64,000 bases of DNA from Siphonodentalium dalli (lineage: Eukaryota; Mollusca; Scaphopoda; Gadilida; Siphonodentaliidae), in assembly GCA_032622095.1 (NCBI GenBank), contig CP136061.1, positions 168,339,107 to 168,403,106 on the forward strand, read 5' to 3'. A program made the position numbers and the translations under genes. Positions 12,801 through 28,000 of this stretch are shown in pieces. The notes beneath the pieces are model-generated. The model searched no databases, was not told where the DNA came from, and was given only the letters and a program-made list of their open reading frames with translations. How positions within the stretch are numbered: position 1 is the stretch's first letter; each line of letters starts with the position of its first letter.

Positions 12801-15800
12801 GTATGCACCGGACGACAGTATATCTTGTTTTTGCACTGATTTAAATTTCATTAGTTTTGTTCTTTCATTTTGTATTCCACATTAGGCAGGACAGATCTCA
12901 TTATTTTTGTCATTCTGTTTTGTCTTCCAGATTGGAGAGGGTACAATATTTCAGATACTCGGAAGCATACAGAAGATGGCCACATCCAAGATAACGCAGC
13001 GAATCAAATGTCTGTGGTTATTGTTATAGCCCCTTTTTTAAAAAGGTATATTGTTTTGGATCTGTCTGTCCGGACGTTCGTACGTACATCCGCCCAATGT
13101 CTGTTCATGCCATAGTGCTCGGTTCTGAATGAAATTTGGTATGGATGTTCCCTACTATGAGTATACTCAGTAGAATATTCCATCGTTTTGTTCAGATTAT
13201 TCATTCTAGAGTTATTCATCTTTGTTTATCTGGAAATGTTGGCTTTTTGGTCTGTCTGATGTCTTTTCAGGACATAACTTGAACAATAATGCTCGGTTCT
13301 CAATGATATTTGGTATGGATGTTCACCACTATAAGGACATTCAATGGCATCTGTTCAATGTAATCACCGGACGACAGTATATCTTGTTTTTGCACTGATT
13401 TAAATTTCATTATTTTTGTTCTTTCATTTGGTATTCCACATTATAGACAGGACATATCTCATTATTTTTGTCATTTTGTTTTGTCTTCCAGATTGGAGAG
13501 GGTAGAAGATTTCAGATACTCGGAAGCATATAGAAGATGGCCACATCCAAGATAACGCAGCGAATCAAATGTCTGGTTATTATTATAGCCCCTTATTAAA
13601 AAAGGGTATATTGTTTTGCACGTGTCTGTCCGGACATGCGTTCGTACATCCGCACAATGTCTGTTCAATGTTATAACTTGAACCGTAGTGCTCTGATCTC
13701 AATGAAATTTGGTATGGGTGTTCACCACTATAAGGACATTCAATGGCATATGTCCAATGTATGCACCGGACGACAGTATATCTTGTTTTTGCACTTGATT
13801 TAAATTTCATTATTTTTGTTCTTTCATTTTGTATTCCACATTAGGCAGGACAGATCTCATTTTTTTTGTCATTCTGTTTTGTCTTCCAGATTGGAGAGGG
13901 TACAATATTTCAGATACTCGGAAGCATACAGAAGATGGCCACATCCAAGATAACGCAGCGAATCAAATGTCTGTGGTTATTGTTATAGCCCCTTTTTTAA
14001 AAAGGTATATTGTTTTGCATCTGTCTGTCCGGACGTTCGTACGTACATCCGCCCAATGTCTGTTCATGCCATAGTGCTCGGTTCTGAATGAAATTTGGTA
14101 TGGATGTTCCCTACTATGAGTATACTCAGTAGAATATTCCATCGTTTTGTTCAGATTATTCATTCTAGAGTTATTCATCTTTGTTTATCTGGAAATGTTG
14201 GCTTTTTGGTCTGTCTGATGTCTTTTCAGGACATAACTTGAACAATAATGCTCGGTTCTCAATGATATTTGGTATGGATGTTCACCACTATAAGGACATT
14301 CAATGGCATCTGTTCAATGTATGCACCGGACGACAATATATCTTGTTTTTGCACTGATTTAAATTTTATTATTTTTGTTCTTTCATTTGGTATTCCACAT
14401 TATAGACAGGACAGATCTCATTATTTTTGTCATTCTGTTTGGTTTTCCAGATTGGAGAGGGTAGAAGATTTCAGATACTCGGAAGCATATAGAAGATGGC
14501 CACATCCAAGATAACGCAGCGAATCAAATGTCTGGTTATTATTATAGCCCCTTATTAAAAAAGGGTATATTGTTTTGCACGTGTCTGTCCTGTCATGCGT
14601 TCGCATATCCGCACAATGTCTGTTCAATGTTATAACTTGAACCGTAGTGCTCTGATCTCAATGAAATTTGGTATGGGTGTTCACCACTATAAGGACATTC
14701 AATGGCATCTGTCCAATGTATGCACCGGACGACAGTATATCTTGTTTTTGCACTGATTTAAATTTCATTATTTTTGTTCTTTCATTTGGTATTCCACATT
14801 ATAGACAGGACAGATCTCATTATTTTTGTCATTTTGTTTTGTCTTCCAGATTGGAGAGGGTAGAAGATTTCAGATACTCGGAAGCATACAGAAGATGGCC
14901 ACATCCAAGATAATGCAGCGAATCAAATGTCTGTGGTTATTGTTATAGCCCCTTTTTTAAAAAGGTATATTGTTTTGCATCTGTCTGTCCGGACGTTCGT
15001 ACGTACATCCGCCCAATGTCTGTTCATGCCATAGTGCTCGGTTCTGAATGAAATTTGGTATGGATGTTCCCTACTATGAGTATACTCAGTAGAATATTCC
15101 ATCGTTTTGTTCAGATTATTCATTCTAGAGTTATTCATCTTTGTTTATCTGGAAATGTTGGCTTTTTAGTCTGTCTGATGTCTTTTCAGGACATAACTTG
15201 AACAATAATGCTCGGTTCTCAATGATATTTGGTATGGATGTTCACCACTATAAGGACATACAATGGCATCTGTTCAATGTATGCACCGGACGACAGTATA
15301 TCTTGTTTTTGCACTGATTTAAATTTTATTATTTTTGTTCTTTCATTTGGTATTCCACATTATAGACAGGACAGATCTCATTATTTTTGTCATTCTCTTT
15401 TGTCTTCCAGATTGGAGAGGGTAGAAGATTTCAGATACTTGGAAGCATATAGAAGATGGCAACATCCAAGATAACGCAGCGAATCAAATGTCTGGTTATT
15501 ATTATAGCCCCTTATTAAAAAAGGGTATATTGTTTTGCACGTGTCTGTCCTGACATGCGTTCGCACATCCGCACAATGTCTGTTCAATGTTATAACTTGA
15601 ACCGTAGTGCTCTGATCTCAATGAAATTTGGTATGGGTGTTCACCACTATAAGGACATTCAATGGCATCTGTTCAATGTATGCACCGGACGACAATATAT
15701 CTTGTTTTTGCACTGATTTAAATTTCATTATTTTTGTTCTTTCATTTGGTATTCCACATTATAGGACAGATCTCATTATTTTTGTCATTTTGTTTTGTCT

Positions 15801-17546
15801 TCCAGATTGGAGAGGGTAGAAGATTTCAGATACTCGGAAGCATACAGAAGATGGCCACATCCAAGATAACGCAGCGAATCAAATGTCTGGTTATTGTTAT
15901 AGCCCCTTTTAAAAAAAGGTATATTGTTTTGCACGTGTCTGTCCGAACATGCATTCGCACATCCGCACAATGTCTGTTCAATCTTATAACTTGAACCGTA
16001 GTGCTCTGATCTCAATGAAATTTGGTATGGGTGTTCACCACTATAAGGACATTCAATGGCATCTGTCCAATGTATGCACCGGACGACAGTATATCTTGTT
16101 TTTGCACTGATTTAAATTTCATTATTTTTGTTCTTTCATTTGGTATTCCACATTATAGAAGGACAGATCTCATTATTTTTGTCATTTTGTTTTGTCTTCC
16201 AGATTGGAGAGGGTAGAAGATTTCAGATACTCGGAAGCATACAGAAGATGGCCACATCCAAGATAACGCAGCGAATCAAATGTCTGTGGTTATTGTTATA
16301 GCCCCTTTTTTAAAAAGGTATATTGTTTTGCATCTGTCTGTCCGGACGTTCGTACGTACATCCGCCCAATGTCTGTTCATGCCATAGTGCTCGGTTCTGA
16401 ATGAAATTTGGTATGGATGTTCCCTACTATGAGTATACTCAGTAGAATATTCCATCGTTTTGTTCAGATTATTCATTCTAGAGTTATTCATCTTTGTTTA
16501 TCTGGAAATGTTGGCTTTTTGGTCTGTCTGATGTCTTTTCAGGACATAACTTGAACAATAATGCTCGGTTCTCAATGATATTTGGTATGGATGTTCACCA
16601 CTATAAGGACATTCAATGGCATCTGTTCAATGTAATCACCGGACGACAGTATATCTTGTTTTTGCACTGATTTAAATTTCATCATTTTTGTTCTTTCATT
16701 TGGTATTCCACATTATAGACAGGACATATCTCATTATTTTTGTCATTTTGTTTTGTCTTCCAGATTGGAGAGGGTAGAAGATTTCAGATACTCGGAAGCA
16801 TATAGAAGATGGCCACATCCAAGATAACGCAGCGAATCAAATGTCTGGTTATTATTATAGCCCCTTATTAAAAAAGGGTATATTGTTTTGCACGTGTCTG
16901 TCCGGACATGCGTTCGTACATCCGCACAATGTCTGTTCAATGTTATAACTTGAACCGTAGTGCTCTGATCTCAATGAAATTTGGTATGGGTGTTCACCAC
17001 TATAAGGACATTCAATGGCATCTGTCCAATGTATGCACCGGACGACAGTATATCTTGTTTTTGCACTTGATTTAAATTTTATTATTTTTGTTCTTTCATT
17101 TTGTATTCCACATTAGGCAGGACAGATCTCATTTTTTTTGTCATTCTGTTTTGTCTTCCAGATTGGAGAGGGTACAATATTTCAGATACTCGGAAGCATA
17201 CAGAAGATGGCCACATCCAAGATAACGCAGCGAATCAAATGTCTGTGGTATTGTTATAGCCCCTTTTTTAAAAAGGTATATTGTTTTGCATCTGTCTGTC
17301 CGGACGTTCGTACGTACATCCGCCCAATGTCTGTTCATGCCATAGTGCTCGGTTCTGAATGAAATTTGGTATGGATGTTCCCTACTATGAGTATACTCAG
17401 TAGAATATTCCATCGTTTTGTTCAGATTATTCATTCTAGAGTTATTCATCTTTGTTTATCTGGAAATGTTGGCTTTTTGGTCTGTCTGATGTCTTTTCAG
17501 GACATAACTTGAACAATAATGCTCGGTTCTCAATGATATTTGGTAT
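9874..17546 (+). repeat. Higher-order repeat HOR-7673, copy B (16 monomers)
   Basis: This copy is in direct tandem with copy A and keeps a constant offset of 7,673 along its length, so there are no net insertions or deletions. Substitutions that I noticed as private to this copy are A at 11313 (T at 3640 and at 23529) and A at 13750 (C at 6077 and at 25966). The 11-bp CTTTGTTTATC duplication recurs near 12253. Near-identity over 7.7 kb implies a very recent duplication or conversion. Confidence 0.93.
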
Positions 17547-18750
17547 GGATGTTTACCACTATAAGGACATTCAATGGCATCTGTTCAATGTAATCACCGG
17601 ACGACAGTATATCTTGTTTTTGCACTGATTTAAATTTCATCATTTTTGTTCTTTCATTTGGTATTCCACATTATAGACAGGACATATCTCATTATTTTTG
17701 TCATTTTGTTTTGTCTTCCAGATTGGAGAGGGTAGAAGATTTCAGATACTCGGAAGCATATAGAAGATGGCCACATCCAAGATAACGCAGCGAATCAAAT
17801 GTCTGGTTATTATTATAGCCCCTTATTAAAAAAGGGTATATTGTTTTGCACGTGTCTGTCCGGACATGCGTTCGTACATCCGCACAATGTCTGTTCAATG
17901 TTATAACTTGAACCGTAGTGCTCTGATCTCAATGAAATTTGGTATGGGTGTTCACCACTATAAGGACATTCAATGGCATCTGTCCAATGTATGCACCGGA
18001 CGACAGTATATCTTGTTTTTGCACTTGATTTAAATTTCATTATTTTTGTTCTTTCATTTTGTATTCCACATTAGGCAGGACAGATCTAATTTTTTTTGTC
18101 ATTCTGTTTTGTCTTCCAGATTGGAGAGGGTACAATATTTCAGATACTCGGAAGCATACAGAAGATGGCCACATCCAAGATAACGCAGCGAATCAAATGT
18201 CTGTGGTTATTGTTATAGCCCCTTTTTTAAAAAGGTATATTGTTTTGCATCTGTCTGTCCGGACGTTCGTACGTACATCCGCCCAATGTCTGTTCATGCC
18301 ATAGTGCTCGGTTCTGAATGAAATTTGGTATGGATGTTCCCTACTATGAGTATACTCAGTAGAATATTCCATCGTTTTGTTCAGATTATTCATTCTAGAG
18401 TTATTCATCTTTATTTATCTGGAAATGTTGGCTTTTTGGTCTGTCTGATGTCTTTTCAGGACATAACTTGAACAATGATGCTCGGTTCTCAATGATATTT
18501 GGTATGGATGTTCACCACTATAAGGACATTCAATGGCATCTGTTCAATGTATGCACCGGACGACAGTATATCTTGTTTTTGCACTGATTTAAATTTCATT
18601 ATTTTTGTTCTTTCATTTGGTATTCCACATTATAGAAGGACAGATCTCATTATTTTTGTCATTTTGTTTTGTCTTCCAGATTGGAGAGGATAGAATATTT
18701 CAGATACTCGGAAGCATACAGAAGATGGCCACATCCAAGATAACGCAGCG
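17547..18750 (+). repeat. HOR-7673 copy C, truncated after about 1.2 kb
   Basis: This is in register with copies A (+15,346) and B (+7,673), from the GATGTTTACCAC marker to about 18750. There the sequence switches from the L variant expected next (ATGTCTGGTTATTG) to the other L variant (ATGTCTGTGGTTATTG), which repeats the preceding L monomer about 560 bp further on. The truncated unit is evidence of unequal exchange inside the array. Confidence 0.85.
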
Positions 18751-19065
18751 AATCAAATGTCTGTGGTTATTGTTATAGCCCCTTTTTTAAAAAGGTATAT
18801 TGTTTTGCATCTGTCTGTCCGGACGTTCGTACGTACATCCGCCCAATGTCTGTTCATGCCATAGTGCTCGGTTCTGAATGAAATTTGGTATGGATGTTCC
18901 CTACTATGAGTATACTCAGTAGAATATTCCATCGTTTTGTTCAGATTATTCATTCTAGAGTTATTCATCTTTATTTATCTGGAAATGTTGGCTTTTTGGT
19001 CTGTCTGATGTCTTTTCAGGACATAACTTGAACAATGATGCTCGGTTCTCAATGATATTTGGTAT

Positions 19066-19445
19066 GGGTGTTCACCACTATAAGGACATTCAATGGCATC
19101 TGTCCAATGTATGCACCGGACGACAGTATATCTTGTTTTTGCACTTGATTTAAATTTTATTATTTTTGTTCTTTCATTTTGTATTCCACATTATAGACAG
19201 GACAGATCTCATTATTTTTGTCATTTTGTTTTGTCTTCCAGATTGGAGAGGGTAGAAGATTTCAGATACTCGGAAGCATATAGAAGATGGCCACATCCAA
19301 GATAACGCAGCGAATCAAATGTCTGGTTATTATTATAGCCCCTTATTAAAAAAGGGTATATTGTTTTACATCTGTCTGTCCGGACGTTCGTACGTACATC
19401 CGCCCAATGTCCGTTCATGCCATAGTGCTCGGTTCTGAATGAAAT
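19066..19445 (+). repeat. Chimeric satellite monomer (S/L recombinant)
   Basis: The left joint lies at about 19065, where an L-type lead (CTCGGTTCTCAATGATATTT) runs into S-type GGTATGGGTGTTCACC. The body then looks S-like (CCCCTTATTAAAAAAGGG), but the CpG-rich part is the L version with TTTTACATCTG and a rare CAATGTCCG. That combination is otherwise seen at the left edge of the window (1-80). At about 19450 it returns to GATATGGGTGTTCACC, skipping the usual extra segment of about 160 bp. All joints fall in blocks shared by S and L. Confidence 0.8.
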
Positions 19446-20011
19446 TTGATATGGGTGTTCACCACTATAAGGACATTCAATGGCATCTGTCCAATGTATG
19501 CACCGGACGACAGTATATCTTGTTTTTGCACTTGATTTAAATTTTATTATTTTTGTTCTTTCATTTTGTATTCCACATTAGGCAGGACAGATCTCATTTT
19601 TTTTGTCATTCTGTTTTGTCTTCCAGATTGGAGAGGGTACAATATTTCAGATACTCGGAAGCATACAGAAGATGGCCACATCCAAGATAACGCAGCGAAT
19701 CAAATGTCTGTGGTATTGTTATAGCCCCTTTTTTAAAAAGGTATATTGTTTTGCATCTGTCTGTCCGGACGTTCGTACGTACATCCGCCCAATGTCTGTT
19801 CATGCCATAGTGCTCGGTTCTGAATGAAATTTGGTATGGATGTTCCCTACTATGAGTATACTCAGTAGAATATTCCATCGTTTTGTTCAGATTATTCATT
19901 CTAGAGTTATTCATCTTTGTTTATCTGGAAATGTTGGCTTTTTGGTCTGTCTGATGTCTTTTCAGGACATAACTTGAACAATAATGCTCGGTTCTCAATG
20001 ATATTTGGTAT

Positions 20012-21215
20012 GGATGTTTACCACTATAAGGACATTCAATGGCATCTGTTCAATGTAATCACCGGACGACAGTATATCTTGTTTTTGCACTGATTTAAAT
20101 TTCATCATTTTTGTTCTTTCATTTGGTATTCCACATTATAGACAGGACATATCTCATTATTTTTGTCATTTTGTTTTGTCTTCCAGATTGGAGAGGGTAG
20201 AAGATTTCAGATACTCGGAAGCATATAGAAGATGGCCACATCCAAGATAACGCAGCGAATCAAATGTCTGGTTATTATTATAGCCCCTTATTAAAAAAGG
20301 GTATATTGTTTTGCACGTGTCTGTCCGGACATGCGTTCGTACATCCGCACAATGTCTGTTCAATGTTATAACTTGAACCGTAGTGCTCTGATCTCAATGA
20401 AATTTGGTATGGGTGTTCACCACTATAAGGACATTCAATGGCATCTGTCCAATGTATGCACCGGACGACAGTATATCTTGTTTTTGCACTTGATTTAAAT
20501 TTCATTATTTTTGTTCTTTCATTTTGTATTCCACATTAGGCAGGACAGATCTAATTTTTTTTGTCATTCTGTTTTGTCTTCCAGATTGGAGAGGGTACAA
20601 TATTTCAGATACTCGGAAGCATACAGAAGATGGCCACATCCAAGATAACGCAGCGAATCAAATGTCTGTGGTTATTGTTATAGCCCCTTTTTTAAAAAGG
20701 TATATTGTTTTGCATCTGTCTGTCCGGACGTTCGTACGTACATCCGCCCAATGTCTGTTCATGCCATAGTGCTCGGTTCTGAATGAAATTTGGTATGGAT
20801 GTTCCCTACTATGAGTATACTCAGTAGAATATTCCATCGTTTTGTTCAGATTATTCATTCTAGAGTTATTCATCTTTATTTATCTGGAAATGTTGGCTTT
20901 TTGGTCTGTCTGATGTCTTTTCAGGACATAACTTGAACAATGATGCTCGGTTCTCAATGATATTTGGTATGGATGTTCACCACTATAAGGACATTCAATG
21001 GCATCTGTTCAATGTATGCACCGGACGACAGTATATCTTGTTTTTGCACTGATTTAAATTTCATTATTTTTGTTCTTTCATTTGGTATTCCACATTATAG
21101 AAGGACAGATCTCATTATTTTTGTCATTTTGTTTTGTCTTCCAGATTGGAGAGGATAGAATATTTCAGATACTCGGAAGCATACAGAAGATGGCCACATC
21201 CAAGATAACGCAGCG
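20012..21215 (+). repeat. HOR-7673 copy D, truncated, part of a 2,078-bp tandem unit
   Basis: The segment is in register with copy C at +2,465 and with copy E at -2,078. It carries the GATGTTTACCAC start marker and two L monomers (ends near 20873 and 21433) with the TTTATTTATC and AACAATGATG variants, then rejoins the S-L path at about 21530. Four monomers (S-L-L-L) make up the 2,078-bp unit between the L monomers ending near 19914 and 21992. Confidence 0.85.
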
Positions 21216-22089
21216 AATCAAATGTCTGTGGTTATTGTTATAGCCCCTTTTTTAAAAAGGTATATTGTTTTGCATCTGTCTGTCCGGACGTTCGTACGTA
21301 CATCCGCCCAATGTCTGTTCATGCCATAGTGCTCGGTTCTGAATGAAATTTGGTATGGATGTTCCCTACTATGAGTATACTCAGTAGAATATTCCATCGT
21401 TTTGTTCAGATTATTCATTCTAGAGTTATTCATCTTTATTTATCTGGAAATGTTGGCTTTTTGGTCTGTCTGATGTCTTTTCAGGACATAACTTGAACAA
21501 TGATGCTCGGTTCTCAATGATATTTGGTATGGGTGTTCACCACTATAAGGACATTCAATGGCATCTGTCCAATGTATGCACCGGACGACAGTATATCTTG
21601 TTTTTGCACTTGATTTAAATTTTATTATTTTTGTTCTTTCATTTTGTATTCCACATTAGGCAGGACAGATCTCATTTTTTTTGTCATTCTGTTTTGTCTT
21701 CCAGATTGGAGAGGGTACAATATTTCAGATACTCGGAAGCATACAGAAGATGGCCACATCCAAGATAACGCAGCGAATCAAATGTCTGTGGTATTGTTAT
21801 AGCCCCTTTTTTAAAAAGGTATATTGTTTTGCATCTGTCTGTCCGGACGTTCGTACGTACATCCGCCCAATGTCTGTTCATGCCATAGTGCTCGGTTCTG
21901 AATGAAATTTGGTATGGATGTTCCCTACTATGAGTATACTCAGTAGAATATTCCATCGTTTTGTTCAGATTATTCATTCTAGAGTTATTCATCTTTGTTT
22001 ATCTGGAAATGTTGGCTTTTTGGTCTGTCTGATGTCTTTTCAGGACATAACTTGAACAATAATGCTCGGTTCTCAATGATATTTGGTAT

Positions 22090-25000
22090 GGATGTTTACC
22101 ACTATAAGGACATTCAATGGCATCTGTTCAATGTAATCACCGGACGACAGTATATCTTGTTTTTGCACTGATTTAAATTTCATCATTTTTGTTCTTTCAT
22201 TTGGTATTCCACATTATAGACAGGACATATCTCATTATTTTTGTCATTTTGTTTTGTCTTCCAGATTGGAGAGGGTAGAAGATTTCAGATACTCGGAAGC
22301 ATATAGAAGATGGCCACATCCAAGATAACGCAGCGAATCAAATGTCTGGTTATTATTATAGCCCCTTATTAAAAAAGGGTATATTGTTTTGCACGTGTCT
22401 GTCCGGACATGCGTTCGTACATCCGCACAATGTCTGTTCAATGTTATAACTTGAACCGTAGTGCTCTGATCTCAATGAAATTTGGTATGGGTGTTCACCA
22501 CTATAAGGACATTCAATGGCATCTGTCCAATGTATGCACCGGACGACAGTATATCTTGTTTTTGCACTTGATTTAAATTTCATTATTTTTGTTCTTTCAT
22601 TTTGTATTCCACATTAGGCAGGACAGATCTAATTTTTTTTGTCATTCTGTTTTGTCTTCCAGATTGGAGAGGGTACAATATTTCAGATACTCGGAAGCAT
22701 ACAGAAGATGGCCACATCCAAGATAACGCAGCGAATCAAATGTCTGTGGTTATTGTTATAGCCCCTTTTTTAAAAAGGTATATTGTTTTGCATCTGTCTG
22801 TCCGGACGTTCGTACGTACATCCGCCCAATGTCTGTTCATGCCATAGTGCTCGGTTCTGAATGAAATTTGGTATGGATGTTCCCTACTATGAGTATACTC
22901 AGTAGAATATTCCATCGTTTTGTTCAGATTATTCATTCTAGAGTTATTCATCTTTATTTATCTGGAAATGTTGGCTTTTTGGTCTGTCTGATGTCTTTTC
23001 AGGACATAACTTGAACAATGATGCTCGGTTCTCAATGATATTTGGTATGGATGTTCACCACTATAAGGACATTCAATGGCATCTGTTCAATGTATGCACC
23101 GGACGACAGTATATCTTGTTTTTGCACTGATTTAAATTTCATTATTTTTGTTCTTTCATTTGGTATTCCACATTATAGAAGGACAGATCTCATTATTTTT
23201 GTCATTTTGTTTTGTCTTCCAGATTGGAGAGGATAGAATATTTCAGATACTCGGAAGCATACAGAAGATGGCCACATCCAAGATAACGCAGCGAATCAAA
23301 TGTCTGGTTATTGTTATAGCCCCTTTTAAAAAAAGGTATATTGTTTTACATCTGTCTGTCCGGACGTTCGTACGTACATCCGCCCAATGTCTGTTCATGC
23401 CATAGTGCTCGGTTCTGAATGAAATTTGATATGAATGTTCCCTACTATGAGTATACTCAGTAGAATATTCCATCGTTTTGTTCAGATTATTCATTCTAGA
23501 GTTATTCATCTTTGTTTATCTGGAAATGTTGGCTTTTTAGTCTGTCTGATGTCTTTTCAGGACATAACTTGAACAATAATGCTCGGTTCTCAATGATATT
23601 TGGTATGGATGTTCACCACTATAAGGACATTCAATGGCATCTGTTCAATGTATGCACCCGGCGACAGTATATCTTGTTTTTGCACTGATTTAAATTTCAT
23701 TATTTTTGTTCTTTCATTTGGTATTCCACATTATAGACAGGACAGATCTCATTATTTTTGTCATTTTGTTTTGTCTTCCAGATTGGAGAGGGTAGAAGAT
23801 TTCAGATACTCGGAAGCATATAGAAGATGGCCACATCCAAGATAACGCAGCGAATCAAATATCTGATTATTATTATAGCCCCTTATTAAAAAAGGGTATA
23901 TTGTTTTGCACGTGTCTGTCCGGACATGCGTTCGTACATCCGCACAATGTCTGTTCAATGTTATAACTTGAACCGTAGTGCTCTGATCTCAATGAAATTT
24001 GGTATGGGTGTTCACCACTATAAGGACATTCAATGGCATATGTCCAATGTATGCACCGGACGACAGTATATCTTGTTTTTGCACTGATTTAAATTTCATT
24101 AGTTTTGTTCTTTCATTTTGTATTCCACATTAGGCAGGACAGATCTCATTATTTTTGTCATTCTGTTTTGTCTTCCAGATTGGAGAGGGTACAATATTTC
24201 AGATACTCGGAAGCATACAGAAGATGGCCACATCCAAGATAACGCAGCGAATCAAATGTCTGTGGTTATTGTTATTGCCCCTTTTTTAAAAAGGTATATT
24301 GTTTTGGATCTGTCTGTCCGGACGTTCGTACGTACATCCGCCCAATGTCTGTTCATGCCATAGTGCTCGGTTCTGAATGAAATTTGGTATGAATGTTCCC
24401 TACTATGAGTATACTCAGTAGAATATTCCATCGTTTTGTTCAGATTATTCATTCTAGAGTTATTCATCTTTGTTTATCTTTGTTTATCTGGAAATGTTGG
24501 CTTTTTGGTCTGTCTGATGTCTTTTCAGGACATAACTTGAACAATAATGCTCGGTTCTCAATGATATTTGGTATGGATGTTCACCACTATAAGGACATTC
24601 AATGGGATCTGTTCAATGTAATCACCGGACGACAGTATATCTTGTTTTTGCACTGATTTAAATTTCATCATTTTTGTTCTTTCATTTGGTATTCCACATT
24701 ATAGACAGGACATATCTCATTATTTTTGTCATTTTGTTTTGTCTTCCAGATTGGAGAGGGTAGAAGATTTCAGATACTCGGAAGCATATAGAAGATGGCC
24801 ACATCCAAGATAACACAGCGAATCAAATGTCTGGTTATTATTATAGCCCCTTATTAAAAAAGGGTATATTGTTTTGCACGTGTCTGTCCGGACATGCGTT
24901 AGTACATCCGCACAATGTCTGTTCAATGTTATAACTTGAACCGTAGTGCTCTGATCTCAATGAAATTTGGTATGGGTGTTCACCACTATAAGGACATTCA

Positions 25001-28000
25001 ATGGCATATGTCCAATGTATGCACCGGACGACAGTATATCTTGTTTTTGCACTGATTTAAATTTCATTAGTTTTGTTCTTTCATTTTGTATTCCACATTA
25101 GGCAGGACAGATCTCATTATTTTTGTCATTCTGTTTTGTCTTCCAGATTGGAGAGGGTACAATATTTCAGATACTCGGAAGCATACAGAAGATGGCCACA
25201 TCCAAGATAACGCAGCGAATCAAATGTCTGTGGTTATTGTTATAGCCCCTTTTTTAAAAAGGTATATTGTTTTGGATCTGTCTGTCCGGACGTTCGTACG
25301 TACATCCGCCCAATGTCTGTTCATGCCATAGTGCTCGGTTCTGAATGAAATTTGGTATGGATGTTCCCTACTATGAGTATACTCAGTAGAATATTCCATC
25401 GTTTTGTTCAGATTATTCATTCTAGAGTTATTCATCTTTGTTTATCTGGAAATGTTGGCTTTTTGGTCTGTCTGATGTCTTTTCAGGACATAACTTGAAC
25501 AATAATGCTCGGTTCTCAATGATATTTGGTATGGATGTTCACCACTATAAGGACATTCAATGGCATCTGTTCAATGTAATCACCGGACGACAGTATATCT
25601 TGTTTTTGCACTGATTTAAATTTCATTATTTTTGTTCTTTCATTTGGTATTCCACATTATAGACAGGACATATCTCATTATTTTTGTCATTTTGTTTTGT
25701 CTTCCAGATTGGAGAGGGTAGAAGATTTCAGATACTCGGAAGCATATAGAAGATGGCCACATCCAAGATAACGCAGCGAATCAAATGTCTGGTTATTATT
25801 ATAGCCCCTTATTAAAAAAGGGTATATTGTTTTGCACGTGTCTGTCCGGACATGCGTTCGTACATCCGCACAATGTCTGTTCAATGTTATAACTTGAACC
25901 GTAGTGCTCTGATCTCAATGAAATTTGGTATGGGTGTTCACCACTATAAGGACATTCAATGGCATCTGTCCAATGTATGCACCGGACGACAGTATATCTT
26001 GTTTTTGCACTTGATTTAAATTTCATTATTTTTGTTCTTTCATTTTGTATTCCACATTAGGCAGGACAGATCTCATTTTTTTTGTCATTCTGTTTTGTCT
26101 TCCAGATTGGAGAGGGTACAATATTTCAGATACTCGGAAGCATACAGAAGATGGCCACATCCAAGATAACGCAGCGAATCAAATGTCTGTGGTTATTGTT
26201 ATAGCCCCTTTTTTAAAAAGGTATATTGTTTTGCATCTGTCTGTCCGGACGTTCGTACGTACATCCGCCCAATGTCTGTTCATGCCATAGTGCTCGGTTC
26301 TGAATGAAATTTGGTATGGATGTTCCCTACTATGAGTATACTCAGTAGAATATTCCATCGTTTTGTTCAGATTATTCATTCTAGAGTTATTCATCTTTGT
26401 TTATCTGGAAATGTTGGCTTTTTGGTCTGTCTGATGTCTTTTCAGGACATAACTTGAACAATAATGCTCGGTTCTCAATGATATTTGGTATGGATGTTCA
26501 CCACTATAAGGACATTCAATGGCATCTGTTCAATGTATGCACCGGACGACAATATATCTTGTTTTTGCACTGATTTAAATTTTATTATTTTTGTTCTTTC
26601 ATTTGGTATTCCACATTATAGACAGGACAGATCTCATTATTTTTGTCATTCTGTTTGGTTTTCCAGATTGGAGAGGGTAGAAGATTTCAGATACTCGGAA
26701 GCATATAGAAGATGGCCACATCCAAGATAACGCAGCGAATCAAATGTCTGGTTATTATTATAGCCCCTTATTAAAAAAGGGTATATTGTTTTGCACGTGT
26801 CTGTCCTGTCATGCGTTCGCATATCCGCACAATGTCTGTTCAATGTTATAACTTGAACCGTAGTGCTCTGATCTCAATGAAATTTGGTATGGGTGTTCAC
26901 CACTATAAGGACATTCAATGGCATCTGTCCAATGTATGCACCGGACGACAGTATATCTTGTTTTTGCACTGATTTAAATTTCATTATTTTTGTTCTTTCA
27001 TTTGGTATTCCACATTATAGACAGGACAGATCTCATTATTTTTGTCATTTTGTTTTGTCTTCCAGATTGGAGAGGGTAGAAGATTTCAGATACTCGGAAG
27101 CATACAGAAGATGGCCACATCCAAGATAATGCAGCGAATCAAATGTCTGTGGTTATTGTTATAGCCCCTTTTTTAAAAAGGTATATTGTTTTGCATCTGT
27201 CTGTCCGGACGTTCGTACGTACATCCGCCCAATGTCTGTTCATGCCATAGTGCTCGGTTCTGAATGAAATTTGGTATGGATGTTCCCTACTATGAGTATA
27301 CTCAGTAGAATATTCCATCGTTTTGTTCAGATTATTCATTCTAGAGTTATTCATCTTTGTTTATCTGGAAATGTTGGCTTTTTAGTCTGTCTGATGTCTT
27401 TTCAGGACATAACTTGAACAATAATGCTCGGTTCTCAATGATATTTGGTATGGATGTTCACCACTATAAGGACATACAATGGCATCTGTTCAATGTATGC
27501 ACCGGACGACAGTATATCTTGTTTTTGCACTGATTTAAATTTTATTATTTTTGTTCTTTCATTTGGTATTCCACATTATAGACAGGACAGATCTCATTAT
27601 TTTTGTCATTCTCTTTTGTCTTCCAGATTGGAGAGGGTAGAAGATTTCAGATACTTGGAAGCATATAGAAGATGGCAACATCCAAGATAACGCAGCGAAT
27701 CAAATGTCTGGTTATTATTATAGCCCCTTATTAAAAAAGGGTATATTGTTTTGCACGTGTCTGTCCTGACATGCGTTCGCACATCCGCACAATGTCTGTT
27801 CAATGTTATAACTTGAACCGTAGTGCTCTGATCTCAATGAAATTTGGTATGGGTGTTCACCACTATAAGGACATTCAATGGCATCTGTTCAATGTATGCA
27901 CCGGACGACAATATATCTTGTTTTTGCACTGATTTAAATTTCATTATTTTTGTTCTTTCATTTGGTATTCCACATTATAGGACAGATCTCATTATTTTTG

